Assembly: GCA_002077045.2 (NCBI GenBank)
Contig: KZ111153.1
Location: 730,939 to 794,938, forward strand
Reading direction: 5' to 3'
Origin: Rachicladosporium sp. CCFEE 5018
Taxonomy: Eukaryota; Ascomycota; Dothideomycetes; Cladosporiales; Cladosporiaceae
Length of the DNA: 64,000 nt
Part shown: positions 11,177 to 23,003 of the stretch, one piece after another
Layout: the number at the start of each line of letters is the position of its first letter
Position numbering within the stretch: the first letter of the stretch is position 1
Notes under the pieces: model-generated
What the model was told of the DNA's origin: nothing
Database searches by the model: none
The model's input: the letters and a program-made list of their open reading frames with translations, nothing else
Made by a program: the position numbers and the translations under genes

Positions 11177-14100
11177 TACCTGCCGAAGTGCTTCCCACTT
11201 CCTTCGACGACATTGCCGATTTGCTACTGGCCGTGCGAGAAGGTGTCACACGAAAGGAAGAGAAATTCAATTCGGCGCACTCGTGGCAAGCATATGCGGA
11301 GGTGACATCGACATTATCGGATTCATTGCCAGAGGATGCGCAGGATCAGTTGGTCGAAAAGCGAGTATTGCCGATTGTACGTCAGTATCTCTATCCAGCC
11401 CAGGAGACTGCGGATTGGGCCATTTCGGGCGCTAGATCGTCGATTGTAGTTGCAAGACTGATCAAGATACGGCACGTGCCAGTGGTTCTTGAGCGCGAGT
11501 TGGGAAATCTAGCAGATCAGCTCATAGAACAAGTCAAGCTGTCGCAGCCTGAGCAGTCGAGAGACTTCGAGAAGTCACAGCGAGAGATTTCCGCCACCGG
11601 CGAAAGATGGGCTGCACTTATGCGAGATCTGGGAGAAGACAACATCGGTCTTCCTGATAGCTTCATGGTCGCGGTCACATCCCAAGAGTCCAGAGTATTG
11701 AGGGAGAGCTTACGCCTGCTAACGGCGCGACAAGGCAAGCCCTATGGAGCAGCAGCCGTTGTAGACGCGCTTCTGCGTGAGGCGAGTGCACGTCTGAAGA
11801 GTGATCTGGGAGTCCGCGAGACATTGGAGAGTTTTGCCACCAATGATCTGGCTAAGCTGATGCACTCGCCGTCTCAGCTGCAGCTGATCAGGTGCTTGTA
11901 CGCAATCAGTGACAGTTCTTCATTCGGATCTGCGTTTGCGATGGTCATTGATGGCCTAATTGATCCGGAGGCCAGCTCAGCTGACAAAGAGAAGCTGCTT
12001 CGTGGACTCTTTACACGACATACTCCAAAGAGTGTCGTCCCTGCCACTCTAGAGTCTCGACAGCTACAGACACTCATCGTATCACTGGCATCTGCTGACG
12101 ATGCAGGCGTAGTGCCATGCCCCGTACTGCTTGCAGAGCTTCTGCCATTCGATGTTGTCTCTCCGAAGACAATTAGCAGTATTCTGGACAACTTGAGCGC
12201 CCGTCTAGCACAGGAAGTGGGCGCCACGGATGCACTCAAGTCTCTGACTTTCTTAGCATCGCGATCGCCGAGTATCATGGCGCAATATCTGACTGACACA
12301 TCTACCAGAGGCAGCGATCTGATTTCGGGTGCTGTTCGATTGGAGCAAGCACAAGATGACCAAATCGCGGAGCTAGCTACAAAACTCAGTGAGAAACTTA
12401 CTCTGAGCGGCGAAAGCAATGCGACGCTTGACAAGTCTGCACTCATCAAACAGAACCTCGAGACTGTCTCAGAGTCTTCGCTACCAATGGCGACACTCAT
12501 GAGCTTCATGCAGCAGCAGCCCTTTGACAAGGATGAGAGCTGGGAAGCCACTGTACAAGCACTACCGAGTCTTGACACATGGGGTCAGTCCCTGAATTCG
12601 ATAATGACAGTGCCAGTCCCTTCCCTTGCGATTCTCAGTCCGAACGGAGACGCCATTAGCCTGGTCGCCGATGGGCACCACAGTAAAACTGTGCAGCTCG
12701 ACGGAGAAGGCTTGTCACAGGCGATGCGTATCGCAGTGTATATAATCAACGTACTTCGCTCCGACGATGCGAAGATGCGCATGATAAGTCACGGTGATTC
12801 GGCGTTTCAATGGCTGAGGAGGATCATTACAAATTTGTCGATTACAGCGACAGTAGCAGAAGAGAATCTTAGCACCCCGGGCACGAACCAAATGTGGGCT
12901 CCTAGCCCGGAAAGCGACCGTGAGGCGCTCGATCTCGTTGTTGAAGCGCGCAAGTTGACTCAAGCGCTCTGCCACGCACCGTCACTGCGGACCTGGCTCC
13001 TACGGGAGGCACTAGATTCTCAAGCGGACGGCACCGGAACCTCCAACTCGCCGCAGGCATACTACACGTCCCTTGCGTATGGCACACTACTTTCAAACCT
13101 ATTCGAAGTATCCGGCAATGATGCAGAGACAGTAAAGCGCTGTGAGGAGGTCATAAGGCACCTTCGGAAGAGCGAAGACATCTTTGCGTTACTGTCTCGA
13201 ATCCAAGGCTTCGCACTGCCGTTGGCTGGCAGCCAATACATGAATCGACTCTGCAACGAGCTTGTGGCCGATCTCACAGGTCTAGCTCCAGCGACCGCTG
13301 AGCCGGCGGTCTTCCGTGGTCTAGTCACCCTGAACGCAGTGCTCCGCACACAGGAGGACATGGCCGAGTGCATTGCAAAGCAGCGTTTGATCTTTCTCGT
13401 TAAGCACGTGGTAACATGGCTGCAGGGCTCTGGCTCCAAGGTAGTCATCACCGAGACTGCAAAGTTGCTTTCAAGTCTACTACCGGCTATGAAAGACATG
13501 TATGGTGAGCACTGGACACAAATACTCGAGGCACTCGAAGCGATCTGGTCGAATTTGCAAGCAGGGGAGCTGACAGAGACATCCGTACCCATACTACATG
13601 CAACTCTCAAGCTACTTGGCACCTTGCGCAGCTTAGCTACCGAGGATGAAGCGAACGAAGATCTCTGCGATGCACTCAAGGCTCACGACGGCAAGATCTT
13701 CTCCAGCTTGCTTGCCCTTCTAGTGTCGAGCAGTCAAGTCCCCGATTACGCACATCAGCCCCGGCGACTGGTCAACGAGCTTCTTGCACGGCAACTCTCT
13801 AAATGCAAGTCAAAGACAATGGACAATGTTCACGATCTGTATGCCTTGCTTGGCTCAAAGTCACGGGCTGTGCAAGGAGCAGCTTTCGAGCTTCTGCACG
13901 CAAGTATACCTGTCGCGCAGGAACAAATCTCCATCGACGCGGCTATCGAGAGCAAGACAGCGAGCCTACCGGATGAGTTGCTGTCCCTGATTCTGGAGGT
14001 TCCATCGTTAGACCTGATGGAAGACAGCGATGACAGTGATCTTCCGCAAGAGCTACAGAGCTACCTCTTCAGCTGGCGGCTTCTGTTCGATCACTTCGAC

Positions 14101-14988
14101 GGGTCAAGCTACAAAGTCAAGAGTGACTACATCGAGCAGCTGAAGGATGGTGCATACCTTCCTGGACTGTTGGACATGGCTTTGGAACATCTGGGTCACA
14201 CGAGGGGTAAGCCCGTGGATGTTGCACGCTTCGACATCGCGGATTACCAGTCCGGCCTGCAAGACAAGCCTGCAGTAGACCTTCAGTGGCTACTCACGCA
14301 TCTCTTCTACCTATCACTACTGCACTTGCCTAGCCTGACGAAGTCCTACTATCTCGATGTCCGATCTCGCCAAACTTCACAAGCAGTCGAAACCTGGACA
14401 GCGAAGTTCATCAGCCCGCCGATAATAGCGACGAGTCTGCAAGCTGTCGCTGACTGGAGCGAGAAGAGCGTTAAGGAAGATCCAGAGTACGAGAAGATGG
14501 CAGTCAAGGTCGGCATGCGCAGTCGCGAGATAAGCGTCTCGTACGTGGTTGACGAGCAGACGATGGCGATCAAGATCGTGCTACCTGAAGCCTACCCTCT
14601 GGCAAGCGCGCAAGTCGTGGGCGTCAGCCGCGTAGCTGTAAAAGAAGAGAAATGGCAGAGCTGGCTACGCAGCTGTCAGGGTGTCATCACCTTCTCGGTA
14701 CGTTACTTCCTCTCCCTTCCCATCAGCATTCCATCCCACTGACTCACCTCACAGAACGGCTCCATCATCGACGGCCTCTCAGCCTGGCGCAAGAACGTTA
14801 CTGGCGCTCTCAAAGGCCAGACTGAGTGCGCTATTTGCTACTCCATCATCTCCGGCGACAAGCAGCTACCTACGAAACGCTGTCCGACGTGCAAGAACTT
14901 GTTTCATGCGAGCTGTTTGTACAAGTGGTTCAAGACGAGCAATGCGAGTACTTGTCCGTTGTGTAGGGAGGCGTTCAACTTCAATTGA
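11177..14988 (+). CDS. LTN1: E3 ubiquitin ligase listerin, 5'-truncated by gap
   Basis: Listerin (Ltn1/Rkr1) ubiquitinates nascent chains on stalled 60S subunits as the E3 of the ribosome quality-control complex. The frame enters from the gap (first full codon at 11179) and runs as HEAT-like helical repeats to 14697. A 57-nt intron (14698-14754; donor GTACGT, acceptor CACAG) joins it to 14755-14988, which encodes the C-terminal RING: ECAICYSII, then KRCPTCKNLFHASCLYKWF and STCPLCREAF, ending FNFN as is typical of the family. Reading through the intron would lose the RING, so the splice is well supported. About 1250 residues are present; fungal listerins are usually near 1600, so a few hundred N-terminal residues are missing at the contig edge. 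Confidence 0.9.
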
Positions 14989-15643
14989 GTGGTTGGGCGG
15001 TGCTTCACTGACGAGGAGAAAGTCCATGCTGTTCACGCGAGAGCATAGAAGAAATAGTACGCAACGACGAGAGAGCCATGGGTGCTTCGAGTGGAGCTGG
15101 CACGCGAAGATTCGGGCAGACAATTGGATGTAGCTTATTGTGCAAAGCAGCCACCGACTCCGGCTACGAGGCACGATAGATATGTACATAAACACAGACT
15201 TCGCTAATCTCATGTGGCCTGGACTTGTACCTGACTAGTGGTTTCCGGCTGCGTTTGCTCAACGACAAGTCATGCATACTTCAAGGACAAGATGGGTAGA
15301 CACAGTATCAGATAGGCAAGCACCTGGTGAGACACGTAAACGGACAAAATCGTCAATGCTGGGGTCAATCTTTCATTGCTTCTCATCAACCCTCCCCCTC
15401 GCCATCATGCAGTAGTAACCAGTAGCTCGCAGAACCGAAGCGCACCAATCCCTCGCGAGATCCATACCACTCCACCCCGCTCCCCACCCATCATGCCTCC
15501 ATATCACTGCTGCAGCAAAGTCGCCATTGCCGTCGTCATCATCACCCCAGCACCCGTAGACTTCCTCTCTAGAACAACCGAGCAAGAAGCCTCCATCCGT
15601 GATTGCAGTTTCGACAATAGCTCTAGACGTTCAGGTAGCCGTT
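14989..15643. other. Convergent intergenic region, no gene seen
   Basis: About 650 bases between the stops of LTN1 and the cold-shock gene. Short frames on both strands lack domain-like composition. Presumably 3' UTRs and spacer. Confidence 0.4.
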
Positions 15644-15976
15644 CTACTGCTGCCCCTCGAGCCTGACCTTGTCGGCCTGCATGCCCTTCTGGCCCTCGAC
15701 AGCCTCGAAGGTGACGCGCTGGCCTTCCTGGAGGGTCTTGTAGCCTTGGACCTGTGAGTGGGAATGTTAGTGGGTGGCTCTCTGCGGTAAGATGGGGTGG
15801 TGGTGGCGATGCAGGGAGGGAATGGAGTTGCTGATTGTGACGGGGAGGAAAAGAAGGCCTACCTCGATGGCGCGGAAGTGCACGAACAGATCAGCGCCGT
15901 TCTCAGGGCTGATGAAGCCGAAGCCCTTGGTCTCGTTGAACCACTTGACAGTGCCAGATTGACGCTCGCCGGACAT
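15644..15976 (-). CDS. Stand-alone cold-shock domain protein (CspA-like), 73 aa
   Basis: Two exons, 15863-15976 and 15644-15751, encode one cold-shock domain of 73 residues and nothing else. Such domains are small beta-barrels that bind single-stranded RNA or DNA and act as RNA chaperones. The start MSGERQSGTVKWFNETKGFG carries the first strand; RNP1 is KGFGFI and RNP2 is LFVHF, where bacterial proteins usually continue HFSAI and here it reads HFRAI. Exon 2 gives the last strands with QEGQRVTFEAVEGQKG. The 111-nt intron (15752-15862) has donor GTAGGC and acceptor CACAG and joins in phase 0 (Glu-Val). Without splicing the domain is cut in half. The fold and size are those of bacterial Csp proteins, but the intron shows it is resident in the fungal genome. 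Confidence 0.92.
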
Positions 15977-16653
15977 GATTGCTGTTGTTATTGGTGGGGG
16001 TAGGTTTGAGTGAGTGTGGTGTTGGTGATTGAAGTGGAGGAGTTGCGGGTTGATATTGCAATTAGTCTTGCAAAAGTTTGTTGGTTGAAGTTGAGTGAGG
16101 ACAAGTGCAAATGAAACAAGCAAACTTGGACTTCTCTTCAACGGAACGACTGCGCCTGCTGGCTCTTTCCTTCACAAAATTCCAGAATTGCCCCGCTATT
16201 GGCAGGTGCGAACAACCGGAGCTGGCTCCATTCAGGTGCAGCAAAAGTGAAGAAAGGGACGATCGATCATGACGCGTTGGGGAATTTTGTGACACCTCGA
16301 TGAGCCGCGCGCACGTGACGACAACTCATTTGAGAGTGATGTGAAACCCAATATACATACCACGGTCGATACACACTATTGAGACATCCCATCGAGCCAT
16401 GTACTTTTCTCCAGCGGAACGCAAGAGCAGTAACCATTGTCGCATGCAGCCGAGCAATGCGCATTTGTCCTCTGCGAAAGCAAGTAGAAGCAAGCCAGTA
16501 CCCATCCTTCCCTCCAGCGCTTGGTCTAGAAGGTAGGGTCCGGCAACGAGAATAGTACACGCAACCGTCAAGCAAGCAATCTCGATATTCACACATCGCA
16601 GCGCCCCGATCTCTTCACCAGCCGCTTCACTCATCGCACCTCTTCTTCATCGT
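15977..16653. promoter_or_regulatory. Promoter and 5' UTR of the cold-shock gene, 3' end of the FKBP gene
   Basis: About 680 bases. The part next to 15976 is A/G-rich on the plus strand (pyrimidine-rich on the coding strand), a common fungal core-promoter texture. No further gene is supported; short overlapping frames on the minus strand have no recognisable domain. Confidence 0.4.
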
Positions 16654-18209
16654 CTATTTCCCCTTGTTGATCTCCATCAACTTTAGGTCGAAGATGAGCG
16701 TGGCATTGGGAGGGATGTCCTTGCCAGCGCCCTTGCTGCCGTACGCCAGATGGGCGGGCACAGTGATGCGACGCTCGCCGCCAACGCTCATGCCGGCCAC
16801 ACCGATGTCCCAGCCGCCGATGACCTCGCCAGAACCGAGCTTGAAGCCGAATGGCTTGCCCTTCTTGTTGCTGTCGAAGACCTTGTTGTCCTTCTGCAGC
16901 TTACCGATGTAGCGCATGCCGATGCGGTCGCCCTTCTTAGCGGCGGGACCGGTACCGATCTTCTTGTCATCGATGGTCACGCCCTGGACTGTCTTGACAC
17001 CGGTGGAAGCCTTGGGCTTGGTGTCGGGTGTCTTGGATGGAGTGGGACCTTGTTCGAGCTCCTTCGCGAATTGGACGGATTTCTTGTCAGCACCGTTCGC
17101 GGAAGATGGAGCATCCTGTGCGCCTGCGGCAGCAGCGGTGCCGTCGTTCTTCTTGAGCTTCTTCTGCTGCTTCTTGCTGAGCTTGGCGTCACCGTTCGTG
17201 AGTGGCTCGGCCTTGGATTCGGTGATCATCGCATCAAGGCTGGGCGCAGCCTCCTCCTCAGCAGCGCGCTTGTTTTTGCCCTTCTTGGCATCCGCCTTCT
17301 TGGGTGCCTCAACAAGCTTTGGGGCCTCCTCCTCGAGGAGCTCAGTGAAGCGCGGGTCTTCCATGTCATCGAGCTCATCTTCCTCCTCGTCGTAGTCAAG
17401 CTCATCCTCATCGGGCGACAGGTCGTATTCCTGCTCGTCGTCATCACTGTCGTACTCCTCATCGTGATCGTGCTGCTCGGCAGGCTCGACGTAGTTGCCA
17501 GTGAGGTAGATGGTGTGTGTGCCGGACACCTTGAACCAGACGCGCTCGTTCTCGCCGATGGTAAGGTTAAGGGTTTGCTGGTATTGCTGGAAGGATGTTA
17601 GCTTGAGATCATGCAAAAATCCAGCATACCAAATACCTTGGTCGGGTCGAGAGTGCAGATGACAAACTCCTCGATCTCGGCTCCCTCCATGTCTTCGTCG
17701 TCCGACTCGTCATCAGAGTCCTCGTCGCTGGCAGGCTGCTTGCCCAATGCCTTAGCAGACTTGGACTTGACACCGTTGGTCTTCGCCTCGTCAACGTCCA
17801 TCTCGTCCTGCTCAAGCAGCTTCTTGATAGCAGCAGTGGCAGCGGCCTTGCGAGCGGCCTTGGACTTGGTGGGATCGCTAGGACCACCGTTGACAGCCTC
17901 GTCATCCTCGTCGTCATCCTCTCCATCACTGCTGTCTTCAGCGAGCATGCGCTCCATTTCGTCGGCATCGAAATCCTCATCATCCTCGGAATCGTCCTCG
18001 TCGTCCTCCGAATCCTCGAAGATCAGAGGCTGGCGGATAATTTTGAGAGTCGAGCGGGGATGCGCGACCTCCTCACCCTCAGGCGCAGCACTAGGGTCGA
18101 TCGCGGCCATAGTGATGTTGAAGGCGGAGGGAATGTCGGAGCGGGCAGAGATGGCGACATCGCCTGCAGGCACCTCGAGGCCATAGACAGCCATGGGTAG
18201 AAGCGCCAT
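16654..18209 (-). CDS. FPR4: Nucleolar FK506-binding peptidyl-prolyl isomerase (Fpr3/Fpr4 type)
   Basis: Exons 17637-18209 and 16654-17586 encode 501 residues. Fpr3/Fpr4 are nuclear or nucleolar proline isomerases and histone chaperones. The N-terminal part (about 1-240) is nucleoplasmin-like, beginning VYGLEVPAGDVAISARSD and containing long Asp/Glu runs, then Lys-rich segments (KKQQKKLKK). The last about 105 residues are a complete FKBP domain with GDRIGMRYIGKL, FDSNKKGKPFGFKLG, GEVIGGWDIGVAGM and the end PPNATLIFDLKLMEI. The 50-nt intron (17587-17636; donor GTATTT, branch GCTAAC, acceptor CCAG) falls inside the nucleoplasmin-like part and joins in phase 0. Length equals that of fungal Fpr4. 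It is divergent from REV1. Confidence 0.92.
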
Positions 18210-18807
18210 TGTGTTGTGTTGTAGTATGTGGTTTCGTAGTGATATGTGCTAACGAATGTGTTGTTGTTGCACTGCGCGAAAAGTATCGGGTCTCAGACAA
18301 ATTTTGAGAAATCGAGCTCCAGGATATGAACTTTTCGAGCTGAGCGGGAGCGGCCCGTAGAGAGGCATCCTAGAGGCATGCATGACAAAAGTGCTGTAAT
18401 ACGCGACAAGAATCATCGCCCTCACTGACATCGCGGTCGGGTATGTGTTGTCACAGTGCAGCGTGTGGTAGCGTCTGCTTGTGGTTCTCGCATAACACTG
18501 AAGAGATTCACGCCCCAACATCTATGCTTCAGTCCCTGCACTCACTGCGTGTACTCCGCTTCTTTTGTCCCCCGCTTGCGATCTCGAACGTGACGTCGCG
18601 TGTGCTTGGTGAGGTGGCAGGCAGCACGAACAAAGGGCATAGATACAAGTTACTGGGGACATGATTGTATGTGAGACTGCCTCATATCCAAATATCCGAT
18701 GATCGTCGTGCTCGCGTAGTATCGTCGAGTTTGATGGGAGAGCAGCACGAGGGCACGCGCGACAAGACTCTACCACGTCCTCAACATGACCCTTGCAGCC
18801 CGCCACT
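18210..18807. promoter_or_regulatory. Divergent intergenic region FPR4 / REV1
   Basis: About 600 bases between two divergent genes, holding both promoters. No RNA gene or repeat is visible. Confidence 0.45.
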
Positions 18808-21800
18808 ATGGGCTCTCGACTAGAGAAGAAATCCACCCTGGTTCGCAAGCGTATAGAAGGCCACACCTTTTCTGGCGAGACTGGCGAAGAATATGAGGGA
18901 TCAGCCTTCGGCGGCTTCACTGACTACTTCCGGCGCAAGAAGATCAAGCTTCAGAATCTCGATGCCTCTATCCGCGCCAATTCAGACAAGCCACAGATCT
19001 TCAAGGGGGTTGTATGCCATGTAAATGGCTACACTCAGCCTTCGCTGAATGACCTGCATAATCTTATCGTCCAGCATGGCGGTGGCTTCATGCAGTACCT
19101 CGATGGCAAGACCATGGTCACGCATATCATAGCCGCGAACCTTACGCCTAAGAAGAAAGAAGAGTTCAAGCGCTATCGTATCGTGAAGCCAGCCTGGATC
19201 GTGGACAGTGTCAATGCCGGTCGTCTGCTTCCATGGGATGCCTATCGAGTAATCGAGGAGGGTGCAGGTCAGAGAGTTCTGGGCTTCGACAATGGCCAGG
19301 TCGTCAGCCAGATTGGCAAGAAATCCGCCGGCTACCGAGAGCAGACCGATACCAGCTGGTATACAAGTCAGCTCAAGGCATCCCCAGCTGTTGCTGGTCC
19401 GTCTAGGCGCGTTGGATCTGCAACGCAGACTGTGACGCCTACGGAGGAGATCGAAGATGACGAGTTTCCGTCACTCACTAGCTCCATGGAGCAAGCGATG
19501 CAGGGCGTGCTCCCTTCGCAGACTGCCGCAGATGCCGAGCCTGATGATGCCGAGGATGAGGAGCGCACTACGCTGCAGACGCCGCCACCTTCAAGTCCGC
19601 CGCCAGCCGCAGCTTCTCTCCTGGTGCAGCAGTTGGTGGAGCGCGCAGCAAGCCCAGAGTTGAAGAACGGTCTGGAAACTGCAGCCGGGATCGTAGACAA
19701 GAGTGGCGATAGAACAGCTGTCCAGCCGCAAGAGGCCATCCCCGCGGATGGACCATTAGAGGAAGAGTCTGCGAAGACTGTGCTACGCCCTCGTGAAGGC
19801 TCGCAAGAGCCAGATTACTCCATGGCAGTTATACGAGACTCAGACGCTGTCAACGCAATCGCTCCAGAAGAGTATGCCAAGATGACAGCTGAGGAGCACA
19901 ATGCTGTCCTCTTATCTGACCCTCGTATTCGCAAATCCACGGTCGTACACCCTGACTTCCTGGATCAATACTATCGAGAATCACGACTACACCACCTATC
20001 CACTTGGAAAGCAGAGCTAAAGTCACAGCTGCAAGCACTGGCAGCTGAGAAGTCAGCAACCCAGAACCCGAAGGTGAAAAAGCTGCCTGGTCAGAGAAGA
20101 TACATCCTGCATGTCGACTTCGACAGCTTCTTTGCTGCAGTATCGCTAAAGAGGAATCCCCAGTACATCGACAAGCCTGCAGTAGTGGCGCATGGCGGAG
20201 GCTCGGGATCGGAAATTGCGAGCTGCAACTACCCTGCACGAGTATTCGGCATCAAGAATGGCATGTGGATGAAGCGTGCACAGGAGCTGTGTCCGGATGT
20301 CAAAATCCTGCCTTACGACTTTCCGGGCTACGAGGAAGCAAGTCGCAGATTCTATGATGCTATCATGGCTACTGGCGGCATTGTGCAAAGTGTCAGCATT
20401 GACGAAGCGCTCGTAGATGTGAGTGACACTTGTATTGCTGAAGGTGGCACAGATGGCGTCAAGAGGAGTGAAGGCTGCCAGGACCGAGAGCAGCGGAAGG
20501 CCGACGAATTGGCTCAAGGTCTGCGAGACGAAGTATTGGCCAAAACAGGCTGCGCAGTATCGGTAGGCATCGGTGGCAACATCTTGCTTGCCAAGATCGC
20601 CCTGCGGAAAGCCAAGCCAGCAGGTCAATATCACCTCAAGCCAGAGGATGTACTTGACTTCATTGGACTTCTCGAGGTCCAGTCACTACCTGGCATCGCT
20701 TGGAGTATCGGTGGCAAGCTCGAAGATATTGGAATCAAGCTCGTGAAAGACATCCGAGAGTGTTCACGTGAGAGACTGATCAACACACTCGGACCGAAGA
20801 CTGGTGAGAAGGTATGGGAATACTCTCGCGGCATCGACAAGGCCGAAGTTGGTGACCAAGTAATTCGCAAGTCTGTCTCCGCGGAAGTCAACTGGGGTGT
20901 GCGCTTTGAGAATCGCGAGCAAGTGGACGAGTTCATGCAAGGTCTCAGTGGAGAACTTATGAAGCGGCTGATCAAGGAGCGTGTCAAAGGCAAACAGCTT
21001 ACGATGAAGGTGATGCGGCGGGCTGCAGACGCTCCTCTCGATCCGCCGAAGCATCTTGGTCACGGCAAGTGCGATACGTACAACAAAAGCATGCAACTCG
21101 GTGTGGCAACCAACGATGCAGCCGTGATTGCGAAGGAGGCAATCGCCATGATGCGGTCGTTCAAAATCTCGCCGGGTGATCTCAGAGGCATTGGTGTGCA
21201 AATGCAGAAGCTCGAGCCCATCAAGGCTGTCATAGAGGGTCATAACGACGGCAGCCAGCGACGCTTACATTTCAAGCCCGGTGCACCAGCATCGATGGCC
21301 GCACCACCAAAGCCAGTGATACCACCAAAGCCCGAGGACGAGATTCAGGATGATCACAAGACTCCCGAGCACAAACGAATACGCGACATCAATCAGCCGA
21401 GTGTGCGTTTTGAGCCTGCCGCACCAGTAACTCCTTCCAAAAAGCCTTTGAATATTGTTGGCACACAGTTCATCTTGTCCACACAGGTAGATCTCAAAGT
21501 TCTTGCAGAGTTACCCGCGGACATTCGAACCAAGCTGGCGAAGCACATCCGCCCATCAATCGAGGGCGACGCAGACAACCAAGCAATGAAAGCACAGACA
21601 TCGAGACCTGTGTCGAGAGCCGATTCGCCGGCTGTCATGCTACCGAATATGTCCCAACTCGATCCATCAATCCTCTCGGACTTACCTGATGATGTACGCG
21701 CAGAGCTCATGAACCTCTACAAATCACCTCGGAAACCTCGCGCTGAGCAAGCAGTCCTCCCACAGTCACCGCGGAAGAACCGCGTCCTCCCACCAACCTC

Positions 21801-22491
21801 CAAGCAGCCGCTCCGCCGCAAGCGAGGTGGTGGCAGCCTGTTCGGCAAGTCCAGGGCGAAAGGCGTAGACAACACTCTCACCCAGTCCAACTTCGTCGCC
21901 CGTCCTCAGGCGATAGAAGTACCCGCACATAGCCGTGACACCACTCCCGCCGCAGCCGACTCGGCCGCTGAGCTCGACCCGGCGTTCCTCGCCGCCCTTC
22001 CAGAAGACATCCGCGCTGAAGTCCTTGCCCAACAGCGGCAGTCGCGGCTGCAACGCACAGGAGGCATAGACACCTCGCTTCATCGTCACCGGACGCGAGC
22101 AGCGAAGAAGAAGGATCTTGAGATCCCCGCCGTCCGCGTCATCCGCCTTCCTGCTCACCCTGCTGTTCCGACATTCACATCGCGGAAGCTGTCCGCGCTT
22201 CCACATTTGCGACAGGCGATTAAGGCTTGGATCGAGGAGTTCTCGGACGAGGGACCCTATGATGAGGATACACAGGCCTTGGTGAGGTATCTGAGGGATG
22301 TTGTATTGGTAGAACGAGATCTGGGAAAGGCGCAGCAGGTTGTGCGGTGGGCTGAATGGGTCATCGGGGAGTTGGAGGAGGAGCTTGAGACAGATGTGAA
22401 GGAGGGCTGGGATGGTGCGTTGAAGGAGGTGAAGGCTGGCGTACAGGAGGCTGTGAGGGAGAGGGGTTTGCCAATGATGGATCTTGGGTAG
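18808..22491 (+). CDS. REV1: DNA repair deoxycytidyl transferase Rev1
   Basis: A 1227-residue, apparently intronless Y-family polymerase that inserts dC opposite abasic and bulky lesions and scaffolds translesion synthesis. Domain order is complete: N-terminal conserved segment, BRCT (about 63-150, with FKGVVCHVNGYTQPS and PAWIVDSV), polymerase core from about 430 with the metal-binding VDFDSFF (Asp437) and SIDEAL (Asp532/Glu533), little-finger region, ubiquitin-binding motifs and the C-terminal Rev1-C helical bundle (about 1120-1225) that binds other TLS polymerases and Rev7. The frame opens with TTG at 18793; the ATG at 18808 gives the family's usual start MGSRLEK. Three UBM-like helices are seen near residues 894, 951 and 1057; two is the usual number. 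Confidence 0.94.
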   Translation: MGSRLEKKSTLVRKRIEGHTFSGETGEEYEGSAFGGFTDYFRRKKIKLQNLDASIRANSDKPQIFKGVVCHVNGYTQPSLNDLHNLIVQHGGGFMQYLDGKTMVTHIIAANLTPKKKEEFKRYRIVKPAWIVDSVNAGRLLPWDAYRVIEEGAGQRVLGFDNGQVVSQIGKKSAGYREQTDTSWYTSQLKASPAVAGPSRRVGSATQTVTPTEEIEDDEFPSLTSSMEQAMQGVLPSQTAADAEPDDAEDEERTTLQTPPPSSPPPAAASLLVQQLVERAASPELKNGLETAAGIVDKSGDRTAVQPQEAIPADGPLEEESAKTVLRPREGSQEPDYSMAVIRDSDAVNAIAPEEYAKMTAEEHNAVLLSDPRIRKSTVVHPDFLDQYYRESRLHHLSTWKAELKSQLQALAAEKSATQNPKVKKLPGQRRYILHVDFDSFFAAVSLKRNPQYIDKPAVVAHGGGSGSEIASCNYPARVFGIKNGMWMKRAQELCPDVKILPYDFPGYEEASRRFYDAIMATGGIVQSVSIDEALVDVSDTCIAEGGTDGVKRSEGCQDREQRKADELAQGLRDEVLAKTGCAVSVGIGGNILLAKIALRKAKPAGQYHLKPEDVLDFIGLLEVQSLPGIAWSIGGKLEDIGIKLVKDIRECSRERLINTLGPKTGEKVWEYSRGIDKAEVGDQVIRKSVSAEVNWGVRFENREQVDEFMQGLSGELMKRLIKERVKGKQLTMKVMRRAADAPLDPPKHLGHGKCDTYNKSMQLGVATNDAAVIAKEAIAMMRSFKISPGDLRGIGVQMQKLEPIKAVIEGHNDGSQRRLHFKPGAPASMAAPPKPVIPPKPEDEIQDDHKTPEHKRIRDINQPSVRFEPAAPVTPSKKPLNIVGTQFILSTQVDLKVLAELPADIRTKLAKHIRPSIEGDADNQAMKAQTSRPVSRADSPAVMLPNMSQLDPSILSDLPDDVRAELMNLYKSPRKPRAEQAVLPQSPRKNRVLPPTSKQPLRRKRGGGSLFGKSRAKGVDNTLTQSNFVARPQAIEVPAHSRDTTPAAADSAAELDPAFLAALPEDIRAEVLAQQRQSRLQRTGGIDTSLHRHRTRAAKKKDLEIPAVRVIRLPAHPAVPTFTSRKLSALPHLRQAIKAWIEEFSDEGPYDEDTQALVRYLRDVVLVERDLGKAQQVVRWAEWVIGELEEELETDVKEGWDGALKEVKAGVQEAVRERGLPMMDLG

Positions 22492-23003
22492 ATCTATGAA
22501 TAGCTAATATTGTAGCGCATTGTAACGATGTCAGAACCATGTGATCCACTACCTCGGCGCGTATGGGATGTCATGTTGAATAGGATTCTGAGGGTGTTCG
22601 TTGTTACGCTGATTGTTTGAAAACGCCATGGCACTCTGCTCCGCTACTTTCCATCACCCTCTAAGTTAGATACTTCCTCGTCATGAAAGCGTTATCAAAT
22701 GTATAAGTTCCTGTAGGCTAGGTCGTAGCTCATTGCAAGAAAGGCCTACTAAACGCAACACTGCTCAAGGTGTGCCTCGCCAAACATGCAGCATCAGCCG
22801 CCATGCAGCAGGACCTTATTTATGAGAGCCGCTCTCGAGGTGAAGACAGCTACGACCGGAATTCATGACTTTCCCTAGCTTCGACCTTTGAGGTCATAGC
22901 CGTAACACGCCTGCTGCTGCTGAAGTCCGCATTCTCAGCCACTCCGCCCAGTCTTCACTCATGCAAGGAAATGGAGGTACGAATCGGTTACAACTTCTTG
23001 CAG
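22492..23003. other. Convergent intergenic region, no gene seen
   Basis: About 510 bases between the 3' ends of REV1 and the CorA-like gene. No coding, RNA or repeat signal that I can support. Confidence 0.4.

Noticed and set aside
10891..11178. Frame joining contig A sequence to LTN1 through the N gap
   Set aside because: The N run is translated as unknown residues; the left part is antisense to the dioxygenase and not part of listerin.
16750..17601. Long plus-strand frame opposite the nucleolar FKBP
   Set aside because: It is the antisense shadow of acidic Glu/Asp codons, giving a Leu/Val-rich translation without domain features.
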